NCBI GenBank assembly: GCA_016490735.1
Contig: JAEMWC010000022.1
Location: 2,285,001-2,349,000 of the forward strand
Reading direction: 5' to 3'
DNA: 64,000 nt
Origin: Pachyseris speciosa
Taxonomy: Eukaryota > Cnidaria > Anthozoa > Scleractinia > Pachyseridae
The notes beneath the pieces are model-generated. The model saw nothing but the letters and a program-made list of their open reading frames with translations, did not search any database and was not told where the DNA came from. Position numbers and translations under genes: made by a program. Position 1 is the first letter of the stretch. Each line of letters starts with the position of its first letter. Positions 13,701 through 23,185 of this stretch are shown here, piece after piece.

Positions 13701-16481
13701 ATGGCTTCGCGAGAGACAAACTTGTAGAAATATGAATTTATCGCGACGAAAGAGGGCGGCAGCTTGCTTAGTAGTAATCGATTTGTTGGAGGGATGCGGT
13801 GTCTCTTCTAATTCTTGCGAGTTGACACTTTCTTCAGAAGATATCTTCTCTATCATGATGTTATCTTGGTCTTCAATATTTTCGTTGTCATGATTATCAT
13901 CTTGGATATAAACACATATTTCTGAAGCTGCAGCTGAGCCTCGCGAGGAACTTTTGGCGGCCATTTTAAACGAGCCCGCCGATTTTGGGGGGAAACAGCT
14001 GACCAAAAACTATCATGAACTATCATACGCGTGGTCAAACGAGAAAAACTATCATCGACTATCATGAAGAATTTGAACAAGCTCAAAATGAATGATAGTT
14101 GATGATAGTCGATGATAGTGCATGATAGTCGGTGGTCAAACGGAAGCGCGCGCTTCAACTATCATCGACTATCATCAACTATCATCGACTATCATGCGCC
14201 GTTTGACCAGGGCTTAAAAGGCGCAAAAGGCGCAATGCGTTTCGAACAGTTGCAAAGATTTATTTTAGCGAAAAAATATTTCGGGGCTAGGTACACTTTA
14301 ATTAATTTAGTTAGATAATTTTGTGAGAATTTTGAGCGCCATTAAAATTACTCTCTTTTAAGTAATAAGATACAGTTGTTAAGACTACACGTGTCTCTCC
14401 ACAGCTGAGATTCACTGTTTCTCTTCCCGCACGAGGACGATCAATTGAAGGACATGTCTGCAGAAGAATTCTCACTGAAAACCTGCCACAAGTTATTGAA
14501 AAGGTAAGACTGGGTAATAAAGGCTCCTGGTTTAAGAGAGCCGGCAAGTCACCAAAAGGCAATGTTGAGGTGAACGTAACTTGAGTGAAATGACAACGCA
14601 AGCAGGCGAAAGCAAAAGTTCGGTGGTGTCTTGCCGTCGATTGCATCTACCCGTGAACGCACGCGCCCAAAACACGTTTTCACGTGATGTCAAACGTCTG
14701 CGTTTCAGTGTCAAACTTTTAAAGTTTTCCCGCCCAAATGTGAAGTTCCTTCGCGGTCAAGAAATCTGAGGAAAGTCAGCAAAAATCCCTTCACTGATAT
14801 ATATGATATATATTGAAAGTAGGACACGTTATTGATAATTTCTTCCTTTCTTGCTGACTGAAAACATGCGAGTAGTGAAACACTAGCTGAAACTTCACAT
14901 TTGGGCGGGAAAGCTTCAAAGTTTGACACCTGAAACATGTTTTGGGCGCGTGCGTTCACGGGTAGATGCAATCGACGGTAATAATCTTGAAACTAAAGTT
15001 TTTTTGAAACCGGGGAACGAATACAGCAATAAAACTGAAAGTCATATTTTCGTAAAATATTACGCGTTTGAGAATTTGTTTTCTTTGAATTCGCCAAGCA
15101 CAACCTGAAAGAGAACGCACAAAAACTCTGAAGACTTAAGTGATTAGCCCAGCTGTTAGCCTCATCCCAAGACGTTATTTTTTGTCGACGTGGAAAACAG
15201 ACTGAAATACGTGTGCTCAGGGGTGTCCAGGCAAATTGTCGTTCGATCTAGTAAGCGCAAAGCGCATCAAATTTTGTTCTGTTTCTTATGCTTAATAATC
15301 CTTTTATCTTTAGACATTACCATTCAGCAGCCAAGACAAGGCTGCACTGCAGAAGCACATAGAATGCGTTGAAGACCAGGAATATCTCCGCTCTCAGCTG
15401 TCTGCTGCTAACCTTGTAGCGTTTGTCAGAGATGGTGCTGTTTTGCCTCGCATTAGCGGTGCAGATGATCGACCCATGGACAAGTCAAGTGTGACATTGT
15501 TTAAGACTCCTGAGAGCTTGAGAGTCGAGTTTGATCTGCCGCATGCTGGAAAGTAAGTAATAACTGAATTATTTGTTCTCAGACTCAGAAAGTGAACTGT
15601 GTTATATGGTTGTGGGTTGTAAGTTCAGTGAGTGTCAAAAATCTCTCTTTAGTGTTCATCCAAAAGAAAGTAGTGCATAAGAAAGACCCTTTAGTTTTAA
15701 CCTTTGTGCCTCTATGGACGATCTCGTCAACTTTGAGCGGATGCTATTTCTCAACGAATTCAGCCAGAATTTTATTCAGAAATGATTAGCGACCTTTAAC
15801 GTTATTGGTTTTGAGGCTCTGAAAGAGCAATAAGTTCATACAGTGACCGCGATGATCAAAGTAGGCTGAGAGGAGCCTGATCCTGGTGAATATGACAGAT
15901 GCTGCAGATTGTCCAGGAAAGGTGGGAAGAAATGATCACTGACTTTCATACCTTGAAGACAGAGTGTGGCACACCAACATCATTACCCAAAACAGCGTGA
16001 CATACAACCTCGCTCCCAGGATCTTTCCTATGGGGTGGAGAGATAAAAGACCCTGGGAACGAGGTTGTGTGACATACACTCTTAACCGTGATTGGTGCCG
16101 TGACATATCACTCTTAACCGTGATTGGTGCCGTGACATATCACTCTTAACCGTGATTGGTGCCTTTTTTAGGGTGACAGGCATGGGTATTCCTAAAGGTG
16201 TGACGCTGATTGTGGGCGGTGGTTTTCATGGAAAGTCTACACTGTTGAATGCCATTCAGCTTGGAATTTATAACCACATTCCTGGTGATGGACGCGAGTT
16301 TGTTTGTACTGATCCCACTGCTTTCTCAATTCGAGCTGAAGATGGTTAGTATGCTGTTTTTTCATCACCATCATTACCACCACCACCATCGTCATTATCA
16401 TTATGATTATCACCATGACCACATCACCGTCACCGTCACCGTCACCGTCACCGTCACCGTCACCGTCACCGTCACCACCAC

Positions 16482-16533
<52 letters not shown>

Positions 16534-19500
16534 TGACATGGGATTTACATGTAACATGTTTAATTCTAGGTAGAAGCATACAGAGAGTAGACATTCGTCC
16601 ATTCATAAACAACTTGCCTTTCGGCCGGGACACAAGCAAGTTTAGTACCCAGGACGCAAGCGGCTCAACGTCACAAGCCGCTAATATAATTGAAGCACTG
16701 GAGACTGGAGCCAAGTGTCTTTTGATTGATGAGGTAACAGCTTGACATTGTACGCAGCTCGTGCAAAATTTTTTTATACGCTTTGAACTTTTGAAAACAA
16801 AATACTGAAAAGTGGACTTTTTACATCGAGAATCCTGCTTTGGTTGGCAACTGATAGGCTTTAGTAATACAGTGAATGGTTGGAGCTCAGTATTTCTTTA
16901 AAATCCATTTTCTGTTAAGAGGCCCTGTTAGGTAAATTCCGACAGGCGACACGGCTCTGAAACGGCGACATGAAGGAAATGAAATGACGACGAACGACAA
17001 GACCGCTCCCGTGAAATGGTGACAGCGACAAAAATAAAAGCAAAAGGGACAGCGACATTGGCGATTTTAAATAAGACAGCGACTTGATGGCATTCGGGCA
17101 GAGGAGAATGTCGAGAATGAGTTCTGTCAGTCTTCTGTGTGGAAACGTACTGAGTTACGACCCCTGAATTACGACAACCCATTTTCGTTGGAGAGGAGAA
17201 ACGACCTAAGAAACGTTCCGAACTTTCCGAAATGGCGACATGGACACCAGTGTCACTGCATGAATTTCCTACAGCGACATGTGGCCCTTCTGAAATTGGG
17301 ACATGTAAAGGTTTGAAATTCAGACGGGGACATAAAGTTCCTCAGGAAGATTGCCGGTGCCATAGAAGAGCGCCACTGTAACTAAAGGTAGTTAGTTCTT
17401 GGTTTCGGAAGGAATAGCTTTACCTTGGCGTCGACTATATGTCGTGTGCTATTTCCGTTGTGAATTTGAATCTATAAACGTAACGCGAACGTTAAAATAT
17501 GAAAAGTCAATCTTAGAGTCAAAGAAATGTGCTTTTTCTTATTCAGGATACCAGTGCTACAAATTTCATGATCCGGGATTCCCGAATGCAGAAACTGGTC
17601 GCTACTGAAAAGGAACCAATCACACCCTTCATATCCAAGGTGAGGACATCTTATAGACCCTATGCAAAAATGGCCGCCTTAAAAATTATTCTTTTGTTCG
17701 TATTCAAAGCGTGCCAGCGTGGTTGCTCCGATAGTGTAGTGGTTATCACGCCCGACTAGTAACTGGGGAACGTCGGTTCGCTTCCGACTCGGGGGCAAAA
17801 AGTTTTTCTTTCAATAGAGATGTGTGTCGAAAGCTGAATGGCAAACTGTGTTTGCATGGTTCCATAAGTATATTAAATTAGCCTCACTAACCTCGTTTTC
17901 TTTAATCCCGAGCGAGGTTAGTGAGGCTATTTTGAGTACGAACAAAAGAATAGTTTAAAGGCAGCCATTTTTGCATAGGGTCTATATAAATGATCGCGTT
18001 TAGTTTCATCTCCGAACACTAAGTCCACCGTTGCAAAGTGTAAGTATTTCAATTGCCGAATAGTGGGATTTTCCAATCTGTATGCTTTTAAAAAAGTACC
18101 CAGATTAATTTTTACGCCTGAAAGAATTTCTCCGGGCCTTTTGGGACGGGAAATGTGAATTACCTTCAATCTACCATAATTATGCGTTTATTTGCCAGGT
18201 TCGGAGTCTGTATGAAGACTTTGGTGTTTCTACGATTCTCGTGATTGGAGGCTCAGGAGATTATTTCCAGGTAGGCAAGACAGCGTCTTACTCGTGACAA
18301 AGCCACCGCACACTATGCGTCCACTCTCTATCTTCTTTGTTTCTCCTTACTCCTCCTTTCCCCCCTCCCCTCCCTTTCATCATGCCTTCTTTCCTTTCTT
18401 TACTCGTTTTAGTACAACAAGTGTATTCCTACTTTCATTGAAGGTTGCTGATCACGTGGTCATGATGGACTGTTACTCCGCTCGTGACGTCACCGATGAG
18501 GCGAAGGTCAGACATTTCTTCAGTGCTACAAATCAATGTATTTTTCGATTATTACGATTTTTTACAACTCAGATAAGTTAGCAACATTGTTATTCGCAGT
18601 GTTATTTTATCCAATGTTTTTCTTAGGCCATCGCTCTGGAGCATACGGAGAGCAATCCTCAGCCGAGGATCCCATTTGTGATGCCGACACCGCGGATACC
18701 GATAGCTGAGAGTTTCGACGCCTCAATGGGTGACAGAGAAAAGGTTTAAAAGCTTCCTATGCCATAAGTTGCTCGGCCACTTGTGAGCACCCTTTCTGAT
18801 TTCGAGCAACTTTCAATCCTTCGAGCAACTTTTCTGATTTCGAGCAACTTTCTTCTGTTTTGAACAGGTTTCTTGCTTTTTAAGACATTTCACAACTTCA
18901 AAGCGCCTATGAAAGTTCTGATATTGGACATTGGTTGCTTTCATCATGATATACCTTTTGCAAACAATATTTATACACTATCCGACACTATCCCTGTTCT
19001 GGAGAATACGGCTAGTGCCTAGTGGTGGTCTGCCTGTGGTAGTTTTACGGATATGGTAAAAAATTATAAATGGCGGAGCTGAACGATAGTCCATGCTCGA
19101 GTGACCATGATGAATATTCAGATCCTCTAGAAATAGCAGCTAGTGTTGGAGCTAGGTTGAGTACTCCAGAAAAAGCTGGTATATAAGGAAGCCAATGAAG
19201 AGAATCAGATTTTGGGATGTGGGTTGAGAGAAGATAGCAATGTAAAACTTAAACTTAAACACAATTATAATGAAATCAATATGCAATATATATCTGGCAT
19301 CTATGCAAAGTGAAATTCTTCATGAACATCTTCATTTTAGTTGATAATTAGCCTCTTACACGAATACAAAAAAGCAACTTCTGAGCAACTTTTGGATTTT
19401 CAGGCAACTTTTGAGCAACTTTTAGAGTTTTGGAGCAACTTTTGAGCAACTTTTTAGAAAATTGGAGCAACTTTTCATACATTTATGAGCAACTTGTGGA

Positions 19501-20472
19501 CAGCCCTAGCCTACAAAGACCTAGACTGCGAGCAGTCTCTAATTTCGGCGATGGATTGTGGGGTGGGCGAAAGACGCGCGCACGAAGTTGCGCGGAGACG
19601 CGACGCGAGGGGAGCGCCGAAAATTCCCTCGCGTGGCCTGTACTCGCAACTTTGCGCGCGCGCGTCTTTCGCCTGCTCCACAATCCATAGCAGAAATTAG
19701 AGACTACTCGCAGTCTAACAAAGACCTACGAAGCCTAACGATTTACAAGGAAATAATCGTCGTAATTTGATGAATTCCGATCAATTTGGTTTTCCAGGTG
19801 AAAGTGATGGGCAAGACTCAGTTTGGATTTCAGGTTCAGTTTGGTCGTGAAGATATTGATCTCTCCTACATTGAACAGCTCGGAGAAGTTAGCCAAACTA
19901 GGTAGGAGATGGGGTTTTTTTCTGTCCGCTAGCAAAGATGTATCCTTTCACAATGACTGCCGTCTCAAACGATTCTATGAAAAGCAGTCAAATCTGACCA
20001 ATCAGTGAGCAGCAGGAAACCGTTATTTCAGATTGTCAAGCATTCTCGCAAATATCTCGAAGCTTATTCGTAAGATTTTTAAGTCTTGTAGTAATGAATT
20101 TTATAGTTCTAATAATAACATACAAAGCCGTATAAGTATGCAAAGTATAAGTAATAATATAAAATCCGTGCTTTTCCTTAGGGTCATAGCAGACACCATG
20201 CTCTACGCAAGGAATAATTATATGGATGGCAAAGCATCATTACTGGAAGTGCTTCGAAAGTAAGTGTTGTTTTTTAAAAATTTTCAAACAGCAGTCCACC
20301 TTTCTCCACAAAACACAATATTGTTTGTTTCTTTCTCAGGGTTGAACAAGATTTTGATACCAAAGGACTGGATGTACTTAGCCCCAGAATTCTACTCGGC
20401 TCCTACTCTCGTCCCAGGCTCCTGGAGATTGCCGCGGCTATCAATCGTTTGAGAGTGCTGGCAATGAGGTGA
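4791..20472 (+). CDS. Predicted ATPase of the ABC class (ABC_ATPase family), 627 aa
   Basis: Seventeen exons chain in phase to a stop: 4791-4837, 5771-5879, 6603-6666, 7916-8042, 8703-8846, 9216-9273, 14405-14503, 15314-15552, 16172-16344, 16570-16733, 17547-17639, 18199-18270, 18444-18506, 18627-18743, 19798-19901, 20182-20259 and 20340-20472. They total 1,884 nt. Residues 1-50 are rich in RGG/RGS (MSGRGSYYKNLYGGRGRGSRG...), suggesting RNA or nucleic-acid binding. The rest matches the 'ATPase of the ABC class' family that I recall from bacteria, fungi and plants. A Walker A variant GGGFHGKST lies at about 311-319, the Walker B CLLIDE at 403-408 is followed by DTSATN, and a GGSGDYFQVAD segment follows. 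The family has no transmembrane segments and its substrate is unknown. The donor at 8847 is weak but phase-consistent. Intron 6 (5.1 kb) holds an antisense LINE. Confidence 0.88.
6905..7165 (+). mobile_element. LINE 3'-end fragment with (TATG)n tail
   Basis: An open stretch ends in SLWNELQPALKQSESVAVLK and then KRLLRHKLLNVT, the typical C terminus of CR1/L2/Jockey-type reverse transcriptases (LWN.L...., then a K/R-rich end). It is followed by about 70 bp of 3' UTR and a (TATG)n microsatellite at about 7143-7164. It is a 5'-truncated copy in intron 3 of the ATPase gene. Confidence 0.65.
7512..7846. mobile_element. Tigger/pogo-like MITE
   Basis: The left end AGTTGAACCTCGTTTATCC is inverted at the right end (GGATAATCAAGGTTCGACTGTA). 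The interior repeats the word GGATAATCAA near both termini. The termini resemble Tc1/mariner-pogo MITEs. It is non-coding and sits in intron 3 of the ATPase gene. The exact target duplication is not resolved. Confidence 0.6.
8053..8470. mobile_element. Palindromic MITE with GGGCCA-rich subterminal repeats
   Basis: The left end (GGTGTATATGGGCT...) and the right end (...AGCCCAGGCTTTGTATACACC) are inverted. The subterminal CCCTATGGCCCACCATATTT motif at about 8089-8120 is mirrored at about 8385-8415. A second inverted segment around a CACAATTGTG word lies inside. Open frames at 8122-8514 are by-products of the palindrome. Confidence 0.6.
9470..9785 (+). mobile_element. LINE 3'-end fragment with TTGTACTGTATTGTATTG tail
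   Basis: The stretch around 9480-9540 reads SKLWNSLTDSISASPTIQKL, again the LWN... signature of a LINE reverse-transcriptase C terminus. It is followed by an AT-rich 3' UTR with ATT repeats and a short TTGTA/CTG-type repeated tail at about 9767-9786. It lies next to the 3' end of the opposite-strand intact LINE. Confidence 0.5.
9815..13480 (-). mobile_element. Full-length or near-full-length CR1/L2-group LINE
   Basis: This non-LTR retrotransposon is inserted antisense in intron 6 of the ATPase gene. It contains one uninterrupted long ORF (9891-13469). The 3' UTR is short and ends in a GTGAA-type repeat around 9815-9835 (minus strand AAGTGAAGTGAAGTG), as expected for microsatellite-tailed LINEs. 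The 5' boundary is uncertain and a target duplication was not resolved. The intact ORF suggests a young insertion. Confidence 0.8.
9891..13469 (-). CDS. LINE ORF: PHD finger + AP endonuclease + reverse transcriptase
   Basis: The open frame is 1,192 codons. A stronger start is the ATG at 13193-13191 (context AAGATGGCG), giving 1,100 residues. Domains, numbered from the first Met, are as follows. A hydrophobic segment followed by the 2A-like CGDILQNPGP lies at about 103-120. A PHD-type zinc finger lies at about 136-187 (CGIC...CDGCDLWFH...CSSC). An exonuclease-endonuclease-phosphatase domain lies at about 253-470 (SININSIRGK, QETK, GDFNF, SDHSAV). The reverse transcriptase lies at about 690-980 with YRPVSL, FAKAFDSV, GVPQGTVLGP and the catalytic FADD at about 925. 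A C-terminal SQAWDPY...IQRRAARF segment follows. The protein nicks target DNA and reverse-transcribes its own RNA in place. No frameshift or internal stop is seen. Confidence 0.93.
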   Translation of the reverse strand: MKVMKSSHHLPHDRASKRRGQRSPAMAKVRGFLGPCILVLFALLIRSKIQKNITNLPKAPGDTDNYRFSNYNCVITAEDDVFVQLANRTNIKMAAGEMKCRIILWSLLLLCGDILQNPGPSSPSTTKVRIHYKFPCGICKKPVKSNQKGVQCDGCDLWFHASCLSLSSADYEGLASATVWICSSCNHPNYSRSLTYSSHPAELSNQFSVFSLHENQESWDTGSDLGSRMESDTESELGPPLRTSSPISTQRTYNTRDIKLCSININSIRGKKLELQSFLETSGFDVVAIQETKIDSSVSNAELFPPELGYSIFRKDRVMGGGGVLLAVKSDLNPTPCFILDITPSESIWVKISSKGHAHYFGCYYRPPDEHHEEIQSLHKQLEQIRTFHPPQSQPSIHVMGDFNFRKIDWETHLTKEGEMLGHSEGLILIDIARDHYLDQLITFPTREDKTLDLIFTNTPGLANNCHSPDKFSDHSAVACTLNISIPFKRKPSRKVYLFNKGDYDSLRSELQEFQESFFQLTSEDTDIEEDWERFKSALKTSADRNIPSKMVSGRSKLPWLSARLRRLIRRKNRIHAKYKKTSNHRPYTLWRKLRRKVTCLLRSERNKHLNQVIGDIQTNPKPFWNYIRSQKKDNQVMPPLKTPTGTTVDSDYEKAETLNAQFQNHWSHEDLNSVPFLRKTTPGIGNIVVTTNGIIKLLKDLKASKSAGPDEIHPYILKESSAQVAPFLKYIFQKSLETSKLPEDWRVATICPIYKKGDRSCPNNYRPVSLTSVVCKVLEHIVCSNIMNHLDAHGLITSRQHAFHKGRSCTTQLCTVIHDWSKTIDQGLQTDVFILDFAKAFDSVPHERLKAKLFRYGINGKTLAWINNFLCQRHQRVAINGSKSDWTPVISGVPQGTVLGPVLFNIFINDIVDEVESEIRLFADDCVCYRPIAKVQDCEQLQQDIDHLSSWAKKWYMCFEPSKCKIMRITRKTTHKITYQYTMEHTNLESAQYTKYLGVTISDDLRWNRHVTDITGRANKLLGLLRRNLSTCDRRVKEAAYLGLVRPLLEYASQAWDPYTDNLSNEIEKIQRRAARFVTSDYQNYELGSVTTLLKDLGWKSLKIRREIDRLCLLKKGLDNNAILPLDGLSKPARKTRHMHNRYYSTIYARTNIFKFSFVPRTIRDWNNLPHNVVEIADDAKFRKLLLFTFP
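13499..14214. mobile_element. 716-bp MITE with TAA target duplication
   Basis: The terminal inverted repeats start AGCCCTGGTCAAACGGCGCA on the left and mirror on the right. TAA duplications lie at 13496-13498 and 14215-14217 (PIF/Harbinger or ISL2EU-like size). Both subterminal regions carry many ACTATCATC/GATGATAGT repeats in both orientations. The 147-codon open frame at 13563-14006 lies within this repeat and has no domain. The element is directly upstream of the LINE 5' end in intron 6 of the ATPase gene. Confidence 0.85.
14637..14978. repeat. Inverted-repeat element in intron 7 of the ATPase gene
   Basis: The arm at about 14637-14750 (CGTCGATTGCATCTACCCGT ... CCCGCCCAAATGTGAAG) reappears inverted at about 14890-14978. 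The spacer of about 140 bp is AT-rich. The arms differ by small indels. It is probably a MITE, and no target duplication was identified. Confidence 0.6.
16078..16163 (+). repeat. 32-bp minisatellite, 2.7 copies
   Basis: The unit ACTCTTAACCGTGATTGGTG plus CCGTGACATATC is repeated almost perfectly. The last partial copy ends about 8 bp before the acceptor AG (16170-16171) of the exon that encodes the Walker A motif, so copy-number change could affect its polypyrimidine tract. Confidence 0.85.
16360..16535 (+). repeat. (ACC/ATT), (CACCGT)n and (ATC)n microsatellite cluster
   Basis: Irregular CACCATC words lead into a hexamer (CACCGT)n tract at about 16423-16470, followed by a pure (ATC)n tract to about 16533. 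It lies in the intron between exons 9 and 10 of the ATPase gene. Poly-Asp and poly-His/Val open frames here are artefacts of the repeat. Confidence 0.9.
17652..17988. mobile_element. MITE-like inverted-repeat element carrying a tRNA-like gene
   Basis: Arms of about 55 bp (TATAGACCCTATGCAAAAAT... at 17652 and its inverse ending at 17988) flank a loop that holds a tRNA-like sequence (17725-17795). There is also a small internal inverted repeat around CCTCACTAACCTCG / CGAGGTTAGTGAGG (17882-17927). It probably used a TA target. It is located in the intron after exon 11 of the ATPase gene. Confidence 0.75.
17725..17795 (+). tRNA. tRNA-like sequence, apparent anticodon AGT (Thr), possible pseudogene
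   Basis: It folds as a near-complete cloverleaf. The acceptor GCTCCGA/TCGGGGG has a terminal G-G mismatch. The D-arm is GTGTAGTGGTTATCAC (a good A box). The anticodon stem CCCGA/CTGGG has one mismatch and a 7-nt loop CTAGTAA (anticodon AGT). The T-arm is GTCGG-TTCGCTT-CCGAC (B box). The body resembles tRNA-Val more than tRNA-Thr. Its position between transposon arms and its imperfect stems favour a mobile pseudogene or Pol III promoter module over a working tRNA. Confidence 0.45.
18765..19510 (+). repeat. Degenerate GAGCAACTTT repeat region
   Basis: The word GAGCAACTTT(T) recurs at irregular spacing in two clusters (about 18770-18860 and 19375-19500), all in the same orientation. The roughly 500 bp between them is unrelated. 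It lies in the intron after exon 14 of the ATPase gene. It could be the ends of a mobile element, but no inverted termini were found. Confidence 0.5.
19522..19717. mobile_element. 196-bp MULE-type MITE with 9-bp target duplication
   Basis: The termini TAGACTGCGAG.../...CTCGCAGTCTA are inverted, with roughly 60-bp arms that include GACGCGCGC. A perfect 9-bp duplication, ACAAAGACC, flanks it at 19513-19521 and 19718-19726. A 9-bp duplication points to a Mutator-like transposase. The short open frames on both strands here are palindrome by-products. Confidence 0.85.
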
Positions 20473-20689
20473 AATCCAGGAAAAGAACAGGAGGAACGAA
20501 ACCAAGAAACTGAATGGATGGAAATTTAGGAACAAATGAACGACGGTTCCTCGTCCGAATTGAAAGCAACGCATGTGCATCCTTTGGGTTCAGCAAGAAG
20601 GCCGACACTATCCACGGTTCGAGTCCTTGATTTAGATACGTTGGACTGAAACGGAATATTGACGCACTTTTTCATATTACAGTCAAACC

Positions 20690-21299
20690 TCTATTAAGCG
20701 GCCCTCTATTAAGCGGTCACCCTCTATTAAACGGACACTTACCAAATTCCCAAAAACTGGTCCCCTTATTTACTGTAAATTTGACCTCTATTAAGCGGTC
20801 ACCTCTATTAAGCGGATGCGGTCACCATTTAAAATTCCCAATTGGCTTATTTTATTGTATTTTACCTCTATTAAGCGGTCACGTAGTCAATAACAATGCG
20901 ATATTTTCACACCACGATACGCGAACCAGGTCCATTGTCTTTTAAAAGGTCATTAAACACAACATAATATACATACCATCAGCGTAAGAGTGGTTCATGT
21001 CGAATGCCAAAACTGTACTTTATTAATGTGGTTTACAACAAAGACCGCTTAAAAAGAACATTACAAAGAACATTAGAAGTTTAGGCGTCAACTTCCTTGA
21101 ACATGAAGTTACTTGACGTTTTTCTCATATTTTGTGTCGCTGTTGTTGTTAACCCGATACAACATACTATATAAATGCCACGGTTCCATTTTAACCATAT
21201 TATATCTAAATTTTGGAAAACCTCTTTTAAGCGGTCAACCTCTATTAAGCGGTCAGTTGACTCTTTCCCAAGGGTGACCGCTTAATAGAGGTTTGACTG
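20690..21299. mobile_element. 610-bp Tigger/pogo-like MITE with TA target
   Basis: Inverted termini CAGTCAAACCTCTATTAAGC (left) and GCTTAATAGAGGTTTGACTG (right) are flanked by TA at 20688-20689 and 21300-21301. Subterminal copies of CCTCTATTAAGCGGTCA recur several times at both ends, as in transposase-binding arrays. It is non-coding and begins 218 bp after the ATPase stop codon, so it may lie in that gene's 3' UTR. Confidence 0.85.
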
Positions 21300-22029
21300 T
21301 ATGTCGTGTGACGTAAAACAGAAATCTGCATTAAGCTACCATTGCATTATCTGTAGCATCTTTCTCGAGAGTCGTGAGCGGCGACGTTTCCCTTTAACGC
21401 AGTTGTTGGACAACTGCGATCGCGACAGGATAAAAAGTCTAGTGGCTTAACGCAAAATTTGAGACGGATCGTGACATAGCGGACAAAAGTGCCAAACTTT
21501 GTATGCAGTTTCCTTGGGATATGAGTATTAAATCTGGGATGGGTGCCCAAGAAAGAAACTTCTCCTTAACGTATAAACTGGGAAACACTTTTCATCTTCA
21601 CACTGCTGTGCTTGGTAACCAGGCTTTTGTCTCAAAATAATATTTTTGACAGTTTTGAAGTGTAAAATGGCTCAAAATTAATGCAAGGATTTCCCTGAAT
21701 GATAATTGCTTATTTTCCTTTCATAAAATGTTTCAAAATTGCCTGGTTACCAAGCTATTGTTATATATATATATTATAAGCCCTTTACAAAGTTTGTTAG
21801 GCAATTAAAAGATAATATAATGAACATTTGGATTTCTGTGAAGATTTTAATTCGAAGGTCATCCAAATTATGCTCATTAATGTTTAAATGCATATTACAT
21901 AAATGTGGGTGGTTACCAAGCTAGTTTGCAGCACAGGTCACCCAAGCTTATCAATAGCGCACTGAATCAAATGGTACGATCTGTATTTCATCATAATAAC
22001 AAATATGTTATTGTGAGTAGCTAGACATG

Positions 22030-22605
22030 GGACAGGTACTTTATTACATAAAGTTTTCATGACACGTTAATTTCGCAAATGTTGCGATTTTAAAAGATTT
22101 GCAAACTTTAAGTGACTCGAACAATAAGTGTCGCGAACATAACATGACGCGAGAGTAACCGGCTAGAGGTGACTCACATTATGTCAATAATAAAGAAAGA
22201 ACGAGTTTATTAGCAATGAAACCTTCAGAAAATCATATTTTTAACTATTCTGAGGCAACGTCTTGATCCTCCTCATCAGTATTATTTTCTTCCTCTGCTG
22301 CAGGCAGCATTTCTTTTGAACAGTCCTCAAACCATCCATATGCTGGCTCCTTGTCGTGCTGTTCCACTGGCTGCTTTAACCTCTCAGTGGCTTTTACGGT
22401 TGTTAATAAAATGAAGTAGTTTTATTTGATTCAAGGACAAGTTATAAATTAAGTCTTACTCAAAAACGTGAAATTAAGAAATTAAAGTGATTCAAAATCG
22501 GAAAATTTCCGCAAAATTTCGAAATTTAAGTGTAGCGAAATAAGCGCCTCGTGAAATTGTGAAATAAACATCTCGCAAAACTTTCATGTAATATTTAAGG
22601 TAAGT
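22030..22605 (-). mobile_element. Relic of a pogo/Tigger-like DNA transposon
   Basis: Loosely inverted ends (AGGTACTTTATTACATAAAG near 22035 and CTTTCATGTAATATTTAAGG near 22580) enclose a minus-strand open stretch (stop at 22247-22245, open back to about 22398). It reads ...AYGWFEDCSKEMLPAAEEE followed by an acidic end, which resembles an acidic transposase C terminus. Repeated CGCGAA-type words lie on both sides. The transposase core is missing. Assignment is tentative. Confidence 0.4.
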
Positions 22606-22834
22606 CGTAGAATTTCTCTGTAGTTCCATACACAGATCATAAAATAGTAGCTGTCCCATTTCAACTGCCAGAAACTTGGTACGTTAGAAATTTCTCATAG
22701 CAGTTAGTTTACAAGTAATCGGACGAACATTTGAAACGGTGTAAAAATTAGGGAAACAGAATCCGGTGTGTAGCGGGGGAAAATGGACAAAAACACGAGA
22801 CGGAATTATATACATGTAACAACAACCTTGGTGC

Positions 22835-23180
22835 TTACCATTTGTCAGAAAAATCCGGAAATTTCGGTTTGAAGTCAAATGGTAAGGTAATTTTCCGGAA
22901 AATATATTCGGAACCTGATTGTGGACAACCTTCAGAGGTAGTCCTCTTTTTCCGTTCGGAACGGAATTTCGGAAATTTGCTTACCATTTGAGCGAATCTT
23001 TCCGCTTCCAGGTCCATTTGCGCCAGAACGAGTGAGTGCGCATGACGAAACGCCTTGCAGTCAATGTTGAGGGCCAATCTCGACCTCAATCTCATCCAGC
23101 TGGTCGGTTAATTCAGAAAATCGCTTACCATTGTTCAACGGTCATTCCATCCGGATTTTTCTGACAAATGGTAAGCACAC
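22835..23180. mobile_element. Palindromic MITE, copy 1 of a tandem pair
   Basis: It is bounded by GTGCTTACCATTTGTCAG and its inverse ending at about 23180, with roughly 60-bp arms containing TCCGGAAATTTC. A closely related element follows immediately. Both contain GGAATTTC/GAAATTCC words and a TACCATTT terminus. No coding capacity. Confidence 0.65.
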
Positions 23181-23185
23181 CCTGG

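Noticed and set aside
13563..14006. 147-codon minus-strand frame
   Set aside because: It falls entirely inside the 716-bp MITE with ACTATCATC repeats and shows no domain.
16237..16602. Poly-Asp / Gly-Asp open frame
   Set aside because: It is the antisense reading of the (CACCGT)n and (ATC)n microsatellites within an intron.
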